A stretch of 64,000 bases of DNA from AC-32 sp963765785. Its GTDB lineage: Bacteria; Actinomycetota; Thermoleophilia; Gaiellales; Gaiellaceae. The stretch's first letter is position 1; each line of letters begins with the position of its first letter. The translations under genes were made by a program, and so were the position numbers. Below are positions 27,105-36,484 of this stretch, one piece after another. The stretch spans positions 248,001-312,000 of the forward strand of contig CAVXXW010000018.1 in assembly GCA_963765785.1 (NCBI GenBank), written 5' to 3'. Below the pieces are notes generated by a model. That model was not told the origin of the DNA and searched no databases. It saw nothing but the letters and a program-made list of their open reading frames with translations.

Positions 27105-27898
27105 GCGAGCACCAGGCATCTAGCGAGGGCAACCTGCTCGTCGCTGCGGACGTCCGCAAGGAGTTCGGCGGCCTCGTCGCCATCAACGACCTGACCTTCA
27201 CGATCCCCAACCGCTCGATCGTCAGCCTGATCGGCCCGAACGGCGCCGGCAAGACGACCTTCTTCAACACGCTCACCGGGCTCTACAAGGTGACCGACGG
27301 CGAGATCATGTTCGACGGCGTCGACGTGACCGACAAGCCGCCGCACGCGATCACGAAGCTCGGCGTCGGCCGCACGTTCCAGAACATCCGCCTCTTCCCG
27401 CAGATGACGGCGCTCGAGAACGTCCTCGTCGGGATGCACTCGAGGCTGAAGGGCGGGATCGTCGGCTCCGTGCTCGGCCTGCCACGTGTGCGGCGGGAGG
27501 AGCGCGCGGCCGAGGAGCGCGCGCGCGAGCTGCTGGCGTTCTCGGGCCTGCGCAACGTGGACGACGAGCTGGCCGAGTCGCTCTCCTACGGCGACCAGCG
27601 CCGCCTCGAGGTTGCGCGGGCGCTCGCGACCGAGCCGAAGCTGCTCCTGCTCGACGAGCCCACCGCCGGGATGAACCCGCAGGAGACGACGACCTTCATG
27701 AACTTCGTCTCGAAGCTGCGCGAGGAGCAGCCGATCGCGATCCTGTTGATCGAGCACGACATGAAGGTCGTGATGAGCATCTCCGACCGCGTGACCGTGC
27801 TCGACTACGGCGAGAAGATCGCGGAGGGCGCGCCGCTGGAGATCCAGAAGGACGAGCGCGTGATCGAGGCCTACCTCGGAAAGGCGGCGACGCAGTGA
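27101..27898 (+). CDS. livG: branched-chain amino acid ABC transporter ATPase (LivG)
   Basis: The 265-residue ABC ATPase has Walker A GPNGAGKT, the LivG-type GVGRTFQNIRLFPQMTALENVLVG, signature LSYGDQRRLEVARAL, Walker B LLLLDEPTAGMNP and the switch histidine IEHDM. It powers uptake with LivF. It overlaps livM by ATGA and livF by GTGA. Confidence 0.95.
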   Translation: MSEHQASSEGNLLVAADVRKEFGGLVAINDLTFTIPNRSIVSLIGPNGAGKTTFFNTLTGLYKVTDGEIMFDGVDVTDKPPHAITKLGVGRTFQNIRLFPQMTALENVLVGMHSRLKGGIVGSVLGLPRVRREERAAEERARELLAFSGLRNVDDELAESLSYGDQRRLEVARALATEPKLLLLDEPTAGMNPQETTTFMNFVSKLREEQPIAILLIEHDMKVVMSISDRVTVLDYGEKIAEGAPLEIQKDERVIEAYLGKAATQ

Positions 27899-28692
27899 CC
27901 GAGCAGCCGAGCGAGCAGGCCGCCGCGCAGCCGGCCGAGCAGCCGAAGCCGGCCGAGAAGCGCAACGGGCGGAACGGCGAGGTCGTCCTCCGCGTCGAGG
28001 ACATCCACACCTTCTACGGCACGATCGAGGCCCTGAAGGGGATCACGCTCGAGGTGCGCGACGGCGAGATCGTGACCCTGATCGGCGCGAACGGCGCCGG
28101 CAAGTCGACCACGCTGCGCTCGATCAACGGCCTGAACCAGCCACGCGAGGGGACGATCGAGTTCCGCGGCAAGGACATCACCCGCCGGCCGCCGCACGAC
28201 ATCGTCGGCATGGGCATCTCGCAGTCGCCCGAAGGCCGCCGGCTCTTCCCGCACATGTCCGTGATCGAGAACCTCGAGATGGGCGCGTTCCAGCGCAACG
28301 ACCGGCGCGAGATCCGCGAGGACCTCGACCGCGTCTACGGCCTCTTCCCGCGGCTCGCCGAGCGCAAGAACCAGAAGGCCGGGACGATGTCCGGCGGGGA
28401 GCAGCAGATGTGCGCGATCGGCAGGGCGCTGATGGCCCGGCCGCAGCTGCTGATGCTGGACGAGCCCTCGATGGGGCTCGCGCCGATCTTCGTCGAGAAG
28501 ATCTTCGAGATCGTCGACGAGATCAACAAGCAGGGGACGACGATCCTGCTGGTCGAGCAGAACGCCCTGATGGCGCTCGATGCCGCCGACCGCGGCTACG
28601 TGCTCGAGACGGGGCGGGTCGCGCTCGCCGACGACGCCAAGAACCTGCGCGAGAACGAGCAGGTCCGCAAGGCGTACCTCGGCGAGGAGTAG
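27895..28692 (+). CDS. livF: branched-chain amino acid ABC transporter ATPase (LivF)
   Basis: The 265-residue second ATPase has Walker A GANGAGKST, GISQSPEGRRLFPHMSVIENLEMGA, signature MSGGEQQMCAIGRALM, Walker B LLMLDEPSMGLAP and VEQNA. The first 35 residues are a Gln/Ala/Pro/Glu-rich extension (TEQPSEQAAAQPAEQPKPAE) not usual in LivF. The GTG overlaps the livG stop. It ends the livHMGF operon. Confidence 0.95.
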   Translation: MTEQPSEQAAAQPAEQPKPAEKRNGRNGEVVLRVEDIHTFYGTIEALKGITLEVRDGEIVTLIGANGAGKSTTLRSINGLNQPREGTIEFRGKDITRRPPHDIVGMGISQSPEGRRLFPHMSVIENLEMGAFQRNDRREIREDLDRVYGLFPRLAERKNQKAGTMSGGEQQMCAIGRALMARPQLLMLDEPSMGLAPIFVEKIFEIVDEINKQGTTILLVEQNALMALDAADRGYVLETGRVALADDAKNLRENEQVRKAYLGEE

Positions 28693-28704
28693 GGCCGCAC
28701 GAAG

Positions 28705-28710
28705 TACGAT
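28705..28710 (+). promoter_or_regulatory. possible -10 of the polar amino acid transporter operon
   Basis: TACGAT lies in the 80-base gap after livF, which would leave a leader of about 55 bases ending in GGAAGGGGA before the ATG. No good -35 is seen. Confidence 0.35.
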
Positions 28711-28772
28711 TGGGGTCGATTCGTCGGAAACTCGCAGGCGCTCCGGCACCAGCGAACGGAAGGGGACCCGAT

Positions 28773-29696
28773 ATGCATCGCCGGACGACAGCCCTCTACT
28801 CGATCGCCTCGGTCCTGCTCGTCGCCGTGCTGGCGGCCGGGTGCGGCAGCAGCAAGAAAAGCTCGAGCAACACGACCACGGGCACGACCACGTCGACGTC
28901 GACGACCGCTTCCCCGGGCGCCGACGCGAAGGTCGTCGCTCTTGTGCCGAGCAAGTTCAAGTCGAAGACGCTGAAGGTCGCCGCCGACGCGACCTACGCG
29001 CCGAACGAGTTCGTGGCCACGAACGGCAATACAGTCGTGGGCATGGACCCCGATCTCGCCAAGGCTCTCGCAGGGGTGATGGGAGTCAAGGTCGCGGTGG
29101 TCAACGCGAGCTTCGACAGCATCATCCCGGGGCTTGCCTCCGGCAAGTACGACCTCGGAATGTCGTCCTTCACGGACACCAAGGCTCGCCAGAAAGTCGT
29201 CGACTTTGTGACCTACTTCTCGGCCGGCACCTCGTTCTACGTCAAGGCGAACGGCGGGCCCACGATCAACACCCTCGCCGACCTCTGTGGCCACTCGGTC
29301 GGGGTCGAGCGCGGGACGACCCAGGCCGACGACGCGACGGCCCAGAGCGCGAAGTGCAAGAGCGCCGGCAAGTCGGGCGTCAAGGTCTCGGTCTACCCCG
29401 ACCAGAATGCGGCGAACCTCTCGATCTCGAGCGGCCGAGCACAGGTCGGAATGGCCGACTCGCCAGTCGCCGCCTACATCGTCAAGCAGTCGAACGGTCA
29501 GTTCAAGCTGACGGGCGCCTCGTACAACACAGCTCCGTACGGCATTGCGATCCCGAAGGGCAGCGGCCTCGACAAGCCGATCCTGGCCGCGCTGAAGGTC
29601 CTGATCTCTAACGGCCAGTACAAGGCGATCCTGACCAAGTGGGGCATCCAGAAGGGTGCGATAACGAATCCGAAGATCAACGGCGCGATCAGCTAA
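28773..29696 (+). CDS. polar amino acid ABC transporter substrate-binding lipoprotein
   Basis: The 307-residue lipoprotein has lipobox LAAGC, a Thr/Ser-rich linker, then a family 3 solute-binding fold: LKVAADATYAPNEFVATNGNTVVGMDPDLAKALAG, then FDSIIPGLASGKYDLGMSSFTDT and a C-terminal APYGIAIPKGSGL. This family binds glutamine, glutamate, arginine or related amino acids. It starts with ATG after GGAAGGGGA and is followed by its permease and ATPase genes. The ligand cannot be named. Confidence 0.92.
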   Translation: MHRRTTALYSIASVLLVAVLAAGCGSSKKSSSNTTTGTTTSTSTTASPGADAKVVALVPSKFKSKTLKVAADATYAPNEFVATNGNTVVGMDPDLAKALAGVMGVKVAVVNASFDSIIPGLASGKYDLGMSSFTDTKARQKVVDFVTYFSAGTSFYVKANGGPTINTLADLCGHSVGVERGTTQADDATAQSAKCKSAGKSGVKVSVYPDQNAANLSISSGRAQVGMADSPVAAYIVKQSNGQFKLTGASYNTAPYGIAIPKGSGLDKPILAALKVLISNGQYKAILTKWGIQKGAITNPKINGAIS

Positions 29697-29720
29697 TAAC
29701 TGCAGGTCATAGGGGGCTCG

Positions 29721-30677
29721 ATGGCGACGACCGAGACCGCAGAGCCGATCGGGTCCGACGAGATCAAGGCGATCCCCGTCCGTCATCCGGGGCGGTGGAT
29801 AGCGGGCGCGATCACCCTCGTCCTCGCGGCGGCACTCGCGAAGTCGATCGCGACGAACCCGCGCTTCGAGTGGGGAGTCGTCCGACACTACTTCACGTCG
29901 GATCAGGTTCTTCGCGGTCTCGTTGTGACGCTCGAGCTGACCGCCCTCTCGATGGCGATCGGGATCGCGATCGGGATCGTTCTCGCCGTGATGCGGCTCT
30001 CGCCGAATCCGCTCGTCTCCGGGGCCAGCTGGATCTACATCTGGCTGTTCCGAGGAACGCCGGTGCTGGTGCAGATCCTCTTCTGGGGGTTCGTCTCCGC
30101 CCTGTATCCGCGGTTCTCCCTCGGGATCCCGTTCGGCCCGCAGTTCGTGCACTTCAGCGCGAACTCGCTCATCACGCCGTTCGTTGCCGGGATGCTCGCC
30201 CTCGGGCTGAACGAGGGCGCCTACATGTCCGAGATCGTCCGCGCGGGGATCATCTCGGTGGACGAGGGCCAGACCGAGGCCGCGCAGAGCCTGGGCATGA
30301 CCCGCCTGCTGACGATCCGCCGAATCGTCCTGCCCCAGGCGATGCGGGTGATCATCCCGCCGACCGGCAACGAGACGATCTCGATGCTGAAGACGACGTC
30401 ACTCGTCAGCGTGATCGCGGTGACGGAGCTCCTCTACTCGGTCGAGCTGATCTACGCGCGCACCTACCAGACGATCCCGCTGCTGATCGTGGCGAGCATC
30501 TGGTACCTGATCGTCACGAGCATCCTCTCGTTCGGGCAGTACTACCTCGAGCGCTACTACGGGCGCGGCGCCACCCGGGAGCTCCCCGAGACCCCGTTTC
30601 AGCGGCTCCGCCGTAACCTCTTCACCTTCCGGCACGCGACCGACGAGGTTCCCGAGGCCTCCGGGGAGCGGCGATGA
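29721..30677 (+). CDS. polar amino acid ABC transporter permease (HisM/GlnP family)
   Basis: The 318-residue permease has an extended N-terminus with one membrane helix (about 25-45), then the family core: GLVVTLELTALSMAIGIAIGIVLAVMRLS, IWLFRGTPVLVQILFWGF and the EAA loop EAAQSLGMTRLLTIRRIVLPQAMRVIIPP, which docks to the ATPase. One permease serves the transporter, presumably as a homodimer. AGGGGG precedes the ATG. It overlaps the ATPase gene by ATGA. Confidence 0.94.
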   Translation: MATTETAEPIGSDEIKAIPVRHPGRWIAGAITLVLAAALAKSIATNPRFEWGVVRHYFTSDQVLRGLVVTLELTALSMAIGIAIGIVLAVMRLSPNPLVSGASWIYIWLFRGTPVLVQILFWGFVSALYPRFSLGIPFGPQFVHFSANSLITPFVAGMLALGLNEGAYMSEIVRAGIISVDEGQTEAAQSLGMTRLLTIRRIVLPQAMRVIIPPTGNETISMLKTTSLVSVIAVTELLYSVELIYARTYQTIPLLIVASIWYLIVTSILSFGQYYLERYYGRGATRELPETPFQRLRRNLFTFRHATDEVPEASGERR

Positions 30678-31441
30678 GCGGTCCGATGGTGAAGGCGGAA
30701 CGCGTCCAGAAGTACTTCGGCCGCCTGCACGTCCTGAAGGGGGTCTCGCTCCAGGTGGAGGCAGGTGAGGTGGTCTGCATGATTGGCGCGTCCGGTTCCG
30801 GCAAGTCCACCTTCCTGCGCTGCATCAACCATCTCGAGAAGATCAACTCCGGCCGGCTCTGGGTCGACGGAGACCTCGTCGGCTATCACCAGGTCGGCGA
30901 CAAGATCTACGAGCAGCGCGACGCCGAGGTCTGCCGCGACCGCGCCGAGATCGGGATGGTCTTCCAGCGGTTCAACCTCTTCGGGCACATGACGGCGCTC
31001 GAGAACGTGATCGAAGCCCCCGTCCACGTCAGGAAGCTTCCAAGGCGGGAGGCGGTCGGCCAGGCGAAGGTCCTCCTCGAGCGGGTCGGCCTCGCGGACA
31101 AGCTCGACAGCTATCCGGCGCAGCTCTCGGGCGGTCAGCAGCAGCGCGTCGCGATCGCCCGGGCGCTGGCGATGAAGCCGAAGCTGATGCTGTTCGACGA
31201 GCCGACCTCGGCACTCGACCCGGAGCTCGTCGGCGAGGTGCTCGACGTGATGAAGGGCCTCGCCTTCGACTTCAAGACGACGATGATCGTCGTCACGCAC
31301 GAGATGGGCTTCGCGCGCGAGGCCGCCGATCGTGTGTTGATGATGGACGACGGGCGGATCATCGAGGAGGGGCCGCCGAGCCACTTTTTCGAGGAGCCGC
31401 GCGAGGAGCGGACGAAGCAGTTCCTCTCGGCAATCCTCTAG
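30674..31441 (+). CDS. polar amino acid ABC transporter ATPase (GlnQ family)
   Basis: The 255-residue ATPase has Walker A GASGSGKST, the Q-loop FQRFNLFGHMTALENVIEAP, signature LSGGQQQRVAIARALAM, Walker B LMLFDEPTSALDPE and VVTHEM. This motif set is typical of GlnQ/HisP ATPases for polar amino acids. It ends the operon and converges with the LarA-like gene, overlapping it by four bases. Confidence 0.95.
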   Translation: MSGPMVKAERVQKYFGRLHVLKGVSLQVEAGEVVCMIGASGSGKSTFLRCINHLEKINSGRLWVDGDLVGYHQVGDKIYEQRDAEVCRDRAEIGMVFQRFNLFGHMTALENVIEAPVHVRKLPRREAVGQAKVLLERVGLADKLDSYPAQLSGGQQQRVAIARALAMKPKLMLFDEPTSALDPELVGEVLDVMKGLAFDFKTTMIVVTHEMGFAREAADRVLMMDDGRIIEEGPPSHFFEEPREERTKQFLSAIL

Positions 31442-32950
31442 CCGGGCGCGACTCGGATGGGAAAGTACGGAGGAGACAGGAGGTAGCCCACGCGGGCGTG
31501 GCCGCCGGCGCGGCCGTGGGCCATCTCAAGCGCGGTCGGCAGGTTGCGGGTGGGGACGAAGCCGAGCTGGCGCGCGGAGACGGCGTCCCGGCAGCCGGCG
31601 ACGACCACCGAGCCGAGCCGCCCGAGCGCCGGTGCGCAGCCGGCCCAGTCGGCAAACGGCAGCAGCGGGTGGCAGGAGCGGCCCTCGCGGTAGGACGCGA
31701 TCGCTCGCTGGTCGGCGACGGCGAGCTTCTCCTCGGGGACGAGCGCCTCCGGGTCTCGCGGGCCGTAGCCGAGCGCATGGAAGAGGGTCCGGTACGGCTG
31801 CTGCGTCGGGTGCGCGAAGTGGCGGTGGAAGCGGTGGAGCATGATCACCGTGCCGCCCTCGACGATCGGGAACGCCTCGCGCCAGAGCCGCAGTGCGAGT
31901 CCCAGCGCGAGGTACGTCGCCAGCAGCGGGTTCGGCCGCTCGCGCGGTAAGTGCGGAGTCGTCCTCGGGATCCCGATCACGATCGCGTCGAGCCGCTCGT
32001 CGAGCGGAGCCGAGCGCGCCTCGACTGCTCGCAGCAGCGCTTCGGCATGCGCGACCGAGGGCGGCCCAGCGAACGCACCGGTCGCGCTCAGCTCGCGCCG
32101 GACGGACTGGATCAGGCGGTTGCGTGCGAAGGCGGGGAGCGCGCCGAAGCCGCGGCGCAGCGGCGAGCGCGCGATGCGGTCGAGCGCCTCCGGCTCGTAC
32201 GGATAGCCGCGCGCGGCGCCGTGCAGGCGCGGCTGGTCGAGCACGAGCGACGTCCCGACGAGCGGCACGCGGCCGGAGAGCTTCCGCTCGAGCTCGACCG
32301 CGAGCCGCCAGCCCTGCGAGGCGCCTGTCTCCAGCAGCGAGTACGCGGTAGCCGCGCGCAGGGCCTCCGGGCCGCCGGCGCCCAGCAGCAGCGACGGGCC
32401 GCCGTCGAGCACGGTCTCCGCGCCGCTGACCGTGAGCACGAGGTCGGTGTCGACGAGCGCGCGGTGGACGCGCAGCGGCGTGCGGCCGGCGGGCTCGAGC
32501 TCGACGAGGTCCGGCGACTCGGCGTCATGCACCTCGACGGTGCCGCGGAAGCGTCGCGCGAAGCCGGGGGAGACGACCCCGAGCTCCTCGAGCATCCGCG
32601 GCTGCGGCCGCCGGGTCAGGCCGGTCGGCGACGAGGAGCGTCTGGCGCTCGGTCGGGACGCCGGCGCGTTCGAGCTCGGCCGAGGCGGCTGCGAGCGCGT
32701 CCTGGCGCGGGTCCTGCAGCGCCCCGGGCAGCGGCAGCGCCGGCGGCTCGACCACCAGGGTCGCGCGGCCGCCGCGGGTGACGAGCGCCTCGAGCGGCTC
32801 GCCCGCGAGCGGGAAGCGAAGCGCGTCGCGGACCGCAGCGCCCACGTCGGCGACCGCCTCGCCCGGCGGGGGCGGCCGCAGCACGACCGCGTCGTCTGGC
32901 GCGTCGACGACCGTCAGGCGCGTGCCGAACAGCAGCGGAATTCGCTGCAC
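31438..32950 (-). pseudogene. LarA/DUF2088-like protein, frameshifted
   Basis: Two minus-strand frames together form one LarA-like (lactate racemase, DUF2088) protein of about 503 residues. The first part starts at GTG 32950 (QRIPLLFGTRLTVVDAPDD) and runs to TLLVADRPDP. The second continues from about 32605 with PRMLEELGVVSPGFARRFRG to the stop at 31438. One extra base near 32604-32613 (GC-rich CCGGCGGCCG) breaks the frame. LarA uses a nickel-pincer cofactor, but the key LarA histidines are not clearly conserved, so the activity is open. A sequencing error is as likely as true decay. The start overlaps the upstream GNAT stop by one base. Confidence 0.68.
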
Positions 32951-33918
32951 TACGCGATCGACCGGTGCAATCGGAGCACGGAGGGACGGAAGCCGCGCCG
33001 TGGCCAGAACCGCGACGCGAGGAGATTCGTCACGCGCCAGTCGGTGACCATCGCCTCGTAGCCCTCGGTGGCGGCCCAGGCGAAGCCGGCACCGGTGAGC
33101 GCGACGCCGAGGCCGGTCCCGCGGCTCTCGGGCAGCGTCACGGCAAAGCCCAGGTAGCACGTGCGAGAGGCGGGCCGGCCGAGGTTGTGGAAGTGGCGTG
33201 ACCGCTCGACGGGGACGTAGGACCAGCACGCGACCGGCTGTCCGTCGCGGAAGCCGAGCAGGATCTGCTCCTCGGCGTTCTCGAGCGTCTCGTGCCACTC
33301 GCGCCGGGCCTCGTCCTCCGTCGGCAGCGGCCGCGGCGAGAAGACCGGTGCAGCGGCCTGGTGGCGCGGCAGGGCGACGTCGAGCGCGATCAGCTCGTCG
33401 ATCATCGACTCGTGCGGTGCGCGAATCTCGCAGCCGTCGGGCAGACGCACCTCCACGTCCCGCGGGATCTTCTGGTAGCCGTGCGCCTGCTGCTGCCCGA
33501 AGCCGAGCCGGAACCACGCGTCGATCAGTTCCGGCTCCGGCGGCAGCAGCGCGTAGTGAAGCGTGTTGCCCTCCTCCACCCAGCGCGCGGCGGCGTGGGC
33601 ATAGAGGTCGCGAGCGTCCTCGGCGTCCTCGACGGCGTGGCCCGGAAGCTCGACCCAGACGTTCGGGCCCCAGATCTCCGGAGGCTGCGGACACCCGATC
33701 AGGTACCCGACGAGCCGGTCGCCTCGGAGCGCGGCCGAGCCGCTCATGCCGTCGTCGCGCCAGTGATGCTCGAGCGCCGGGCGCGTCTTGGCGGGATCCT
33801 CGAAGCGCGGATCGAGCAGCGGCTCGAGGGCGCGGTGGCGGGCATGGCGCGCCGCGAGCAGCTCGGCGGCCGCGTCGAGATGCTCGTCGGCGAACGGGAC
33901 GACTTCGAGAGCAGGCAC
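32950..33918 (-). CDS. tandem GNAT acetyltransferase
   Basis: The 322-residue protein has two GNAT-like halves. The C-terminal half has the clear acetyl-CoA segment (YLGFAVTLPESRGTGLGVALTGAGFAWA) and MVTDWRVTNLLASRFWPRRGFRP. The N-terminal half (GDRLVGYLIGC, then YAHAAARWVEEGNTLHYA) is weaker, with an HXYXKIPRDV-like linker. The substrate is unknown. GTG 33918 is chosen because it lies just outside the divergent polA gene; starts further upstream would run into polA. The LarA-like gene follows directly (TAGTG). Confidence 0.8.
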   Translation of the reverse strand: MPALEVVPFADEHLDAAAELLAARHARHRALEPLLDPRFEDPAKTRPALEHHWRDDGMSGSAALRGDRLVGYLIGCPQPPEIWGPNVWVELPGHAVEDAEDARDLYAHAAARWVEEGNTLHYALLPPEPELIDAWFRLGFGQQQAHGYQKIPRDVEVRLPDGCEIRAPHESMIDELIALDVALPRHQAAAPVFSPRPLPTEDEARREWHETLENAEEQILLGFRDGQPVACWSYVPVERSRHFHNLGRPASRTCYLGFAVTLPESRGTGLGVALTGAGFAWAATEGYEAMVTDWRVTNLLASRFWPRRGFRPSVLRLHRSIA

Positions 33919-33924
33919 GGAACG

Positions 33925-33930
33925 TAGACT
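33925..33930 (+). promoter_or_regulatory. -10 element of polA, leaderless type
   Basis: TAGACT lies in the 19-base gap between the divergent GNAT gene and polA and ends seven bases before the polA ATG. Confidence 0.58.
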
Positions 33931-33937
33931 CGCAAAG

Positions 33938-36484
33938 ATGTCGCCGAAGACGCTGACGGGCGAGGAGCTGCAGCTCGACGACGGCCCCGCCCGCGACTCC
34001 GAGCTCTTCCTCGTCGACGGGAACAACCTCGCCTACCGCGCCTTCTACGCGCTCCCCGAGGAGCTCGCGACCAGCGAGGGCTTCTCCACGAACGCCCTGC
34101 TTGGCTTCGCGAACATGCTCTTCAAGCTGCTCGCCGACTACCGGCCAAAGGGCGTCGCGGTCGCGTGGGACACGCGGCCGGTGCACCGCGCCGAGGCCCT
34201 CGAGACGTACAAGATCGACCGCAAGCCGATGCCGGACCTGCTGCGGGAGCAGTTCCCGTACTTCCGTCCGATCGTCGAGGCGTTCGGCTACCGCAACCTC
34301 GAGTTCGAGGGCTGGGAGGCCGACGACGTGATCGCGACGCTGGCGCATCGCGCCGACGAGGCCGGGGTCAAGACGACGGTCGTCTCGACCGACCGCGACG
34401 CCTTCCAGCTCGTCAGCGAGAACGTTGCGCTGATGATGACCCCGCGCGGCGTCTCCGACGTGAACGTCTACACGCCCGAGCGCGTCGAGCTGCGACTCGG
34501 GATCAAGCCGGAGCAGGTGCCCGACTTCATCGGCCTCAAAGGGGACACGTCCGACAACATCCCCGGCGTCCCGGGCATCGGCGACAAGACCGCCGGCCAG
34601 CTGATCGCGCAGTACGGCTCGCTCGAAGAGGTGCTCGAGCACGTCGACGAGCTCAGCCCGGCGCGGTCGCGCTCGATCCGCGAGCACGCCGACCAGGCGC
34701 AGGCCGCGAAGCTGCTGGCGACGATGCGGCGCGACCTCGAGCTGGACTTCGACCCGACCGAGGTGGTGCGCTCGCCGCCGGACCGCTCGCAGCTGAAGGA
34801 GATGTTCCGGCGCTTCGAGTTCCGCAACCTGCTGAACCGGGTCGACGAGCTCGACGAGGCGCTCCCTGCAGCACAGCTGACCCCGACGGGCGTCGAGGTG
34901 CCATGGCGCGTGGGCGAGCTGCCCGTGCTGGACGGCGTCGGCATCGCCGCCGACGGCGACCGTGTGGCCGTCGCGCGCGGGGAGGAGGTCGTCGTCGCGC
35001 CGCGGCCGGAGCGGCTCGAGGGCGACCTGGTCGCGCACGACGCCAAGTCGCTGCGGGTCGACGCCGCCGACGACACGATGATCCTCGCGTACCTGATCGA
35101 GCCCGGCCGCGCCGAGTACGCGCTCGACGACCTCGCCGCCGAGTACGGGGTCGAGCTCGTTCCGGACCCCGAGACGGAGGAGGAGACCGCCGCGCTCGTC
35201 CGGCACGCGGCCGCGACGCTGCGCCTGCGCGAGCCGCTGCTCGAGCGCGTCCGCGAGCGCGGGGAGGAGCCGCTCTACCGCGAGATCGAGCTGCCCCTGA
35301 CCGAGGTGCTGGCCGCGATGGAGGCGGCCGGCGTCAAGGTCGACACCTACCGCATGGGCGAGATCACCGCCCGCCTGGCCGACCGCGTCGAGGAGCTCGA
35401 GGCCAAGGCCTACGAGCTGGCGGGCGAGGAGTTCATGCTCGGCTCGACGCAGCAGGTCGCGCGGGTGCTCTTCGAGGAGCTCGGCCTGACGCCGGGCCGT
35501 AAGGGCAAGACCGGCTATTCGACCGACACGCGCGTCCTACGTTCGATCCGCGGCGAGCACGAGATCGTCGGCGTGATCGAGGAGTGGCGCGAGTACTCGA
35601 AGCTGCTCAACACTTACCTCGGGCCGCTGCCCACGCTGATCGGCGACGACGGCCGGCTGCACACGACCTTCAACCAGACGGTCGCCGCGACCGGTCGCCT
35701 TTCGACCACGAGCCCGAACCTGCAGGCGATCCCGATCCGCACCGAGCTCGGGCGCGAGATCCGCTCGGCGTTCGTCGCCGAGCCCGGCCACAAGCTGATC
35801 TCGGCCGACTACTCGCAGGTCGAGCTGCGGATCCTGGCGCACGTCTCCGGCGAGCCGAAGCTGCGCGAGGCCTTCGAGGCCGGCGAGGACATCCACGCCG
35901 CCACGGCCGCCGAGGTCCTCGGCAAGGAGCGCGCGACCCTGACCAAGGACGAGCGCAATGTCGCCAAGATGGTCAACTTCGGGATCATCTACGGCATCTC
36001 GTCGTTCGGCCTCTCCGAGAACCTCGAGATCCCGCGCGAGGACGCGCAGGCCTACATCGACGCGTACCTGGCGCGCTTCCCGCACGTGCAGGACTTCATC
36101 CAGCGGACGATCGAGCAGGCGGCGCGCGACGGCTACGTGACGACTCTCCTGGGGCGGCGCCGGCCGGTGCCGGAGATCCGTGCATCGAATCGTCAGACGC
36201 GCTCGCTCGGCGAGCGGCTGGCCGTCAACTCGGTCATGCAGGGGACGGCCGCGGACGTGATCAAGAAGGCGATGGTCGCGATCCACCGGCGGCTGCGGGA
36301 GGAAGGCCGAGCCTCGCGCCTCGTGCTGCAGGTGCACGACGAGCTGCTGCTCGAGGCGCCGGAGGCCGAGGTGGGCGCGGCCAAGGAGCTCGTGCGCCAG
36401 GAGATGGTCGGCGCGTACCCGCTCGACCCGCCGCTCGAGGTCGACGTCGCCGCCGGCGACGACTGGAACGACGCGAAGAACTAG
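33938..36484 (+). CDS. polA: DNA polymerase I
   Basis: The 848-residue Pol I has three parts. The N-terminal 5'-3' exonuclease has LFLVDGNNLAYRAFYALP, EGWEADDVIATLA, STDRDAFQL and GDTSDNIPGVPGIGDKTA. The middle 3'-5' exonuclease-like domain is degenerate; the DxE metal motif is not seen near LVAHDAKSLR, so proofreading is probably lost. The C-terminal polymerase has ATGRLSTTSPNLQAIPIRTELGR, SADYSQVELR (motif A), KMVNFGIIYGISSFGL (motif B) and LQVHDELLLE (motif C). It fills gaps in repair and removes Okazaki primers. The ATG follows its -10 by seven bases. Confidence 0.97.
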   Translation: MSPKTLTGEELQLDDGPARDSELFLVDGNNLAYRAFYALPEELATSEGFSTNALLGFANMLFKLLADYRPKGVAVAWDTRPVHRAEALETYKIDRKPMPDLLREQFPYFRPIVEAFGYRNLEFEGWEADDVIATLAHRADEAGVKTTVVSTDRDAFQLVSENVALMMTPRGVSDVNVYTPERVELRLGIKPEQVPDFIGLKGDTSDNIPGVPGIGDKTAGQLIAQYGSLEEVLEHVDELSPARSRSIREHADQAQAAKLLATMRRDLELDFDPTEVVRSPPDRSQLKEMFRRFEFRNLLNRVDELDEALPAAQLTPTGVEVPWRVGELPVLDGVGIAADGDRVAVARGEEVVVAPRPERLEGDLVAHDAKSLRVDAADDTMILAYLIEPGRAEYALDDLAAEYGVELVPDPETEEETAALVRHAAATLRLREPLLERVRERGEEPLYREIELPLTEVLAAMEAAGVKVDTYRMGEITARLADRVEELEAKAYELAGEEFMLGSTQQVARVLFEELGLTPGRKGKTGYSTDTRVLRSIRGEHEIVGVIEEWREYSKLLNTYLGPLPTLIGDDGRLHTTFNQTVAATGRLSTTSPNLQAIPIRTELGREIRSAFVAEPGHKLISADYSQVELRILAHVSGEPKLREAFEAGEDIHAATAAEVLGKERATLTKDERNVAKMVNFGIIYGISSFGLSENLEIPREDAQAYIDAYLARFPHVQDFIQRTIEQAARDGYVTTLLGRRRPVPEIRASNRQTRSLGERLAVNSVMQGTAADVIKKAMVAIHRRLREEGRASRLVLQVHDELLLEAPEAEVGAAKELVRQEMVGAYPLDPPLEVDVAAGDDWNDAKN

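Noticed and set aside
32525..35206. A minus-strand open frame of nearly 900 codons opposite polA
   Set aside because: Only its end (from 32950) resembles a protein, the LarA-like N-terminus. The rest is a shadow of polA and the GNAT gene.
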